A stretch of 64,000 nt of DNA. It comes from Cognatundibacterium squillarum (GTDB lineage: Bacteria > Pseudomonadota > Gammaproteobacteria > Burkholderiales > Burkholderiaceae_D). Positions 63,726 to 64,000 of this stretch are shown here, one piece after another. The first letter of the stretch is position 1, and every line of letters starts with the position of its first letter. Location of the stretch: positions 48,011 to 112,010 of the forward strand of contig NZ_BMYU01000012.1 in the NCBI RefSeq assembly GCF_014652435.1, read 5' to 3'. Under the pieces are notes generated by a model. That model was given only the letters and a program-made list of their open reading frames with translations. It ran no database searches and was not told the origin of the DNA. A program made the position numbers and the translations under genes.

Positions 63726-63820
63726 TGTGCGGCAATCCGCATTGATGTATTCCGGAGAGCCGGACTTTCTGCCGTGGAGCGGGGAGCTGCTATGCTGAAC
63801 ACCGCATTTGGCCTGTTTTC
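63726..63820 (+). repeat. Dispersed intergenic repeat, copy D
   Basis: Best match to copy C: TGTGCGGCAATCCGCAT, CCGGAGAGCCGGACTTTCTG, GTGGAGCGGGGAG, GAACACCGCATTTG and TGTTTTC. It directly follows the pagL remnant and precedes a terminator. Confidence 0.8.
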
Positions 63821-63835
63821 TGATCTGCAAAGCAC

Positions 63836-63865
63836 AAACCCGGCGGGAGCCGGGTTTCTTTTTGT
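63836..63865. terminator. Rho-independent terminator
   Basis: AAACCCGGC and GCCGGGTTT form a 9-bp stem with loop GGGA, followed by CTTTTTG on the plus strand. It may act for the pagL remnant, or as a second stop for the rRNA operon coming from the right. Confidence 0.8.
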
Positions 63866-63946
63866 CTTTCCGGGTTTGTGTTGTTTGTGCTTTTCGCTTA
63901 GTTCTTGTTCTTTTTCCGCTTTCGCACTTTTGGCGCGCACAAAGCA

Positions 63947-63977
63947 AAACCCCCGCCTCATTCGAGAGCGGGGGTTT
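63947..63977 (-). terminator. rRNA operon terminator
   Basis: AAACCCCCGC (63947-63956) pairs perfectly with GCGGGGGTTT (63968-63977). On the minus strand it comes just after the 5S end and is followed by TTTTGCTTTG, as expected for the end of an rRNA operon. Confidence 0.85.
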
Positions 63978-63985
63978 CTTATGGG

Positions 63986-64000
63986 GAGCCTGACGATGAC
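63986..64000 (-). rRNA. rrf: 5S rRNA, 3' end only
   Basis: On the minus strand the last bases read GTCATCGTCAGGCTC, the usual 3' end of 5S rRNA in Burkholderiales, with a strong terminator right after it. The rest of the gene and the operon lie beyond the window. The match is only 15 bases but its position relative to the terminator supports it. Confidence 0.7.

Noticed and set aside
1..64000. CRISPR arrays and complete tRNA genes
   Set aside because: No regularly spaced short repeats with unique spacers and no cloverleaf with the usual T-loop sequence were noticed; a tool-based scan would be needed to exclude a tRNA fully.

Overview
This window reads as a piece of a betaproteobacterial chromosome, most likely Burkholderiales and possibly Oxalobacteraceae. 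The placement is my inference from gene content (CreA, AmpG-like permease, prkA-yeaH-spoVR, TcdA, PdxH, MksBEF, CadR/CadA and MerR/CopA pairs), a base composition a little above 50% GC, and the last 15 bases, which match the 3' end of a Burkholderiales-type 5S rRNA on the minus strand. No phage, CRISPR array, plasmid backbone or complete tRNA was seen.

Region 1-9.4 kb is dominated by cell-wall turnover. It holds the end of a DigH-like glycan hydrolase, a minus-strand operon (AmpG-like muropeptide permease, M14 AstE/AspA-like zinc hydrolase, family 5 peptide-binding protein, VanX/DdpX-type D-Ala-D-Ala dipeptidase), and a divergent plus-strand pair (BadF-type amino-sugar kinase, AmiD-like amidase lipoprotein). 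Together they could take in anhydro-muropeptides, strip the peptide, release D-Ala and phosphorylate the sugar. A diguanylate cyclase and a LysR regulator lie inside this block. From 9.4 to 16.6 kb come a 29-residue membrane microprotein, HDOD, CreA, an amino-acid permease, a four-gene operon (GNAT, ChaA, lipoprotein, small helical protein) and MarC.

Two metal-resistance modules each pair a MerR-type regulator with a divergent P1B ATPase across a long-spacer promoter: CadR/CadA (Cd/Zn/Pb, 16.6-19.5 kb) and a MerR-like regulator with a Cu/Ag-type CopA (36.2-39.4 kb). Between them are prkA-yeaH-spoVR (20.2-25 kb), a GGDEF-EAL protein, a TetR regulator, and a minus-strand operon (28.3-36.1 kb) with a strong candidate sigma-54 promoter. 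That operon encodes a small membrane protein, an HlyD adaptor, an ABC ATPase, two FtsX-type permeases and its own NtrC-type regulator and kinase.

Region 40-46 kb carries housekeeping genes (phosphatase, guaC, a TonB-domain lipoprotein, cheW, tcdA, hemerythrin-like, pdxH). Region 46.26-50.0 kb is the main accessory island: an integrase-less gene-cassette array of small minus-strand genes separated by attC sites. Three short decayed elements related to an IS1182-type transposase sit in attC core boxes. 

Region 50.3-64 kb holds a processive-type glycosyltransferase overlapping a membrane-protein gene, an orphan GH24 lysozyme, msrA, the condensin operon mksF-mksE-mksB without mksG, a vanadium haloperoxidase, a CHASE-PAS histidine kinase, a lipid A deacylase (PagL) remnant, and the terminator of an rRNA operon that lies beyond the right edge. 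Four copies of a roughly 95-bp intergenic repeat are scattered at 13.0, 50.4, 59.2 and 63.8 kb.
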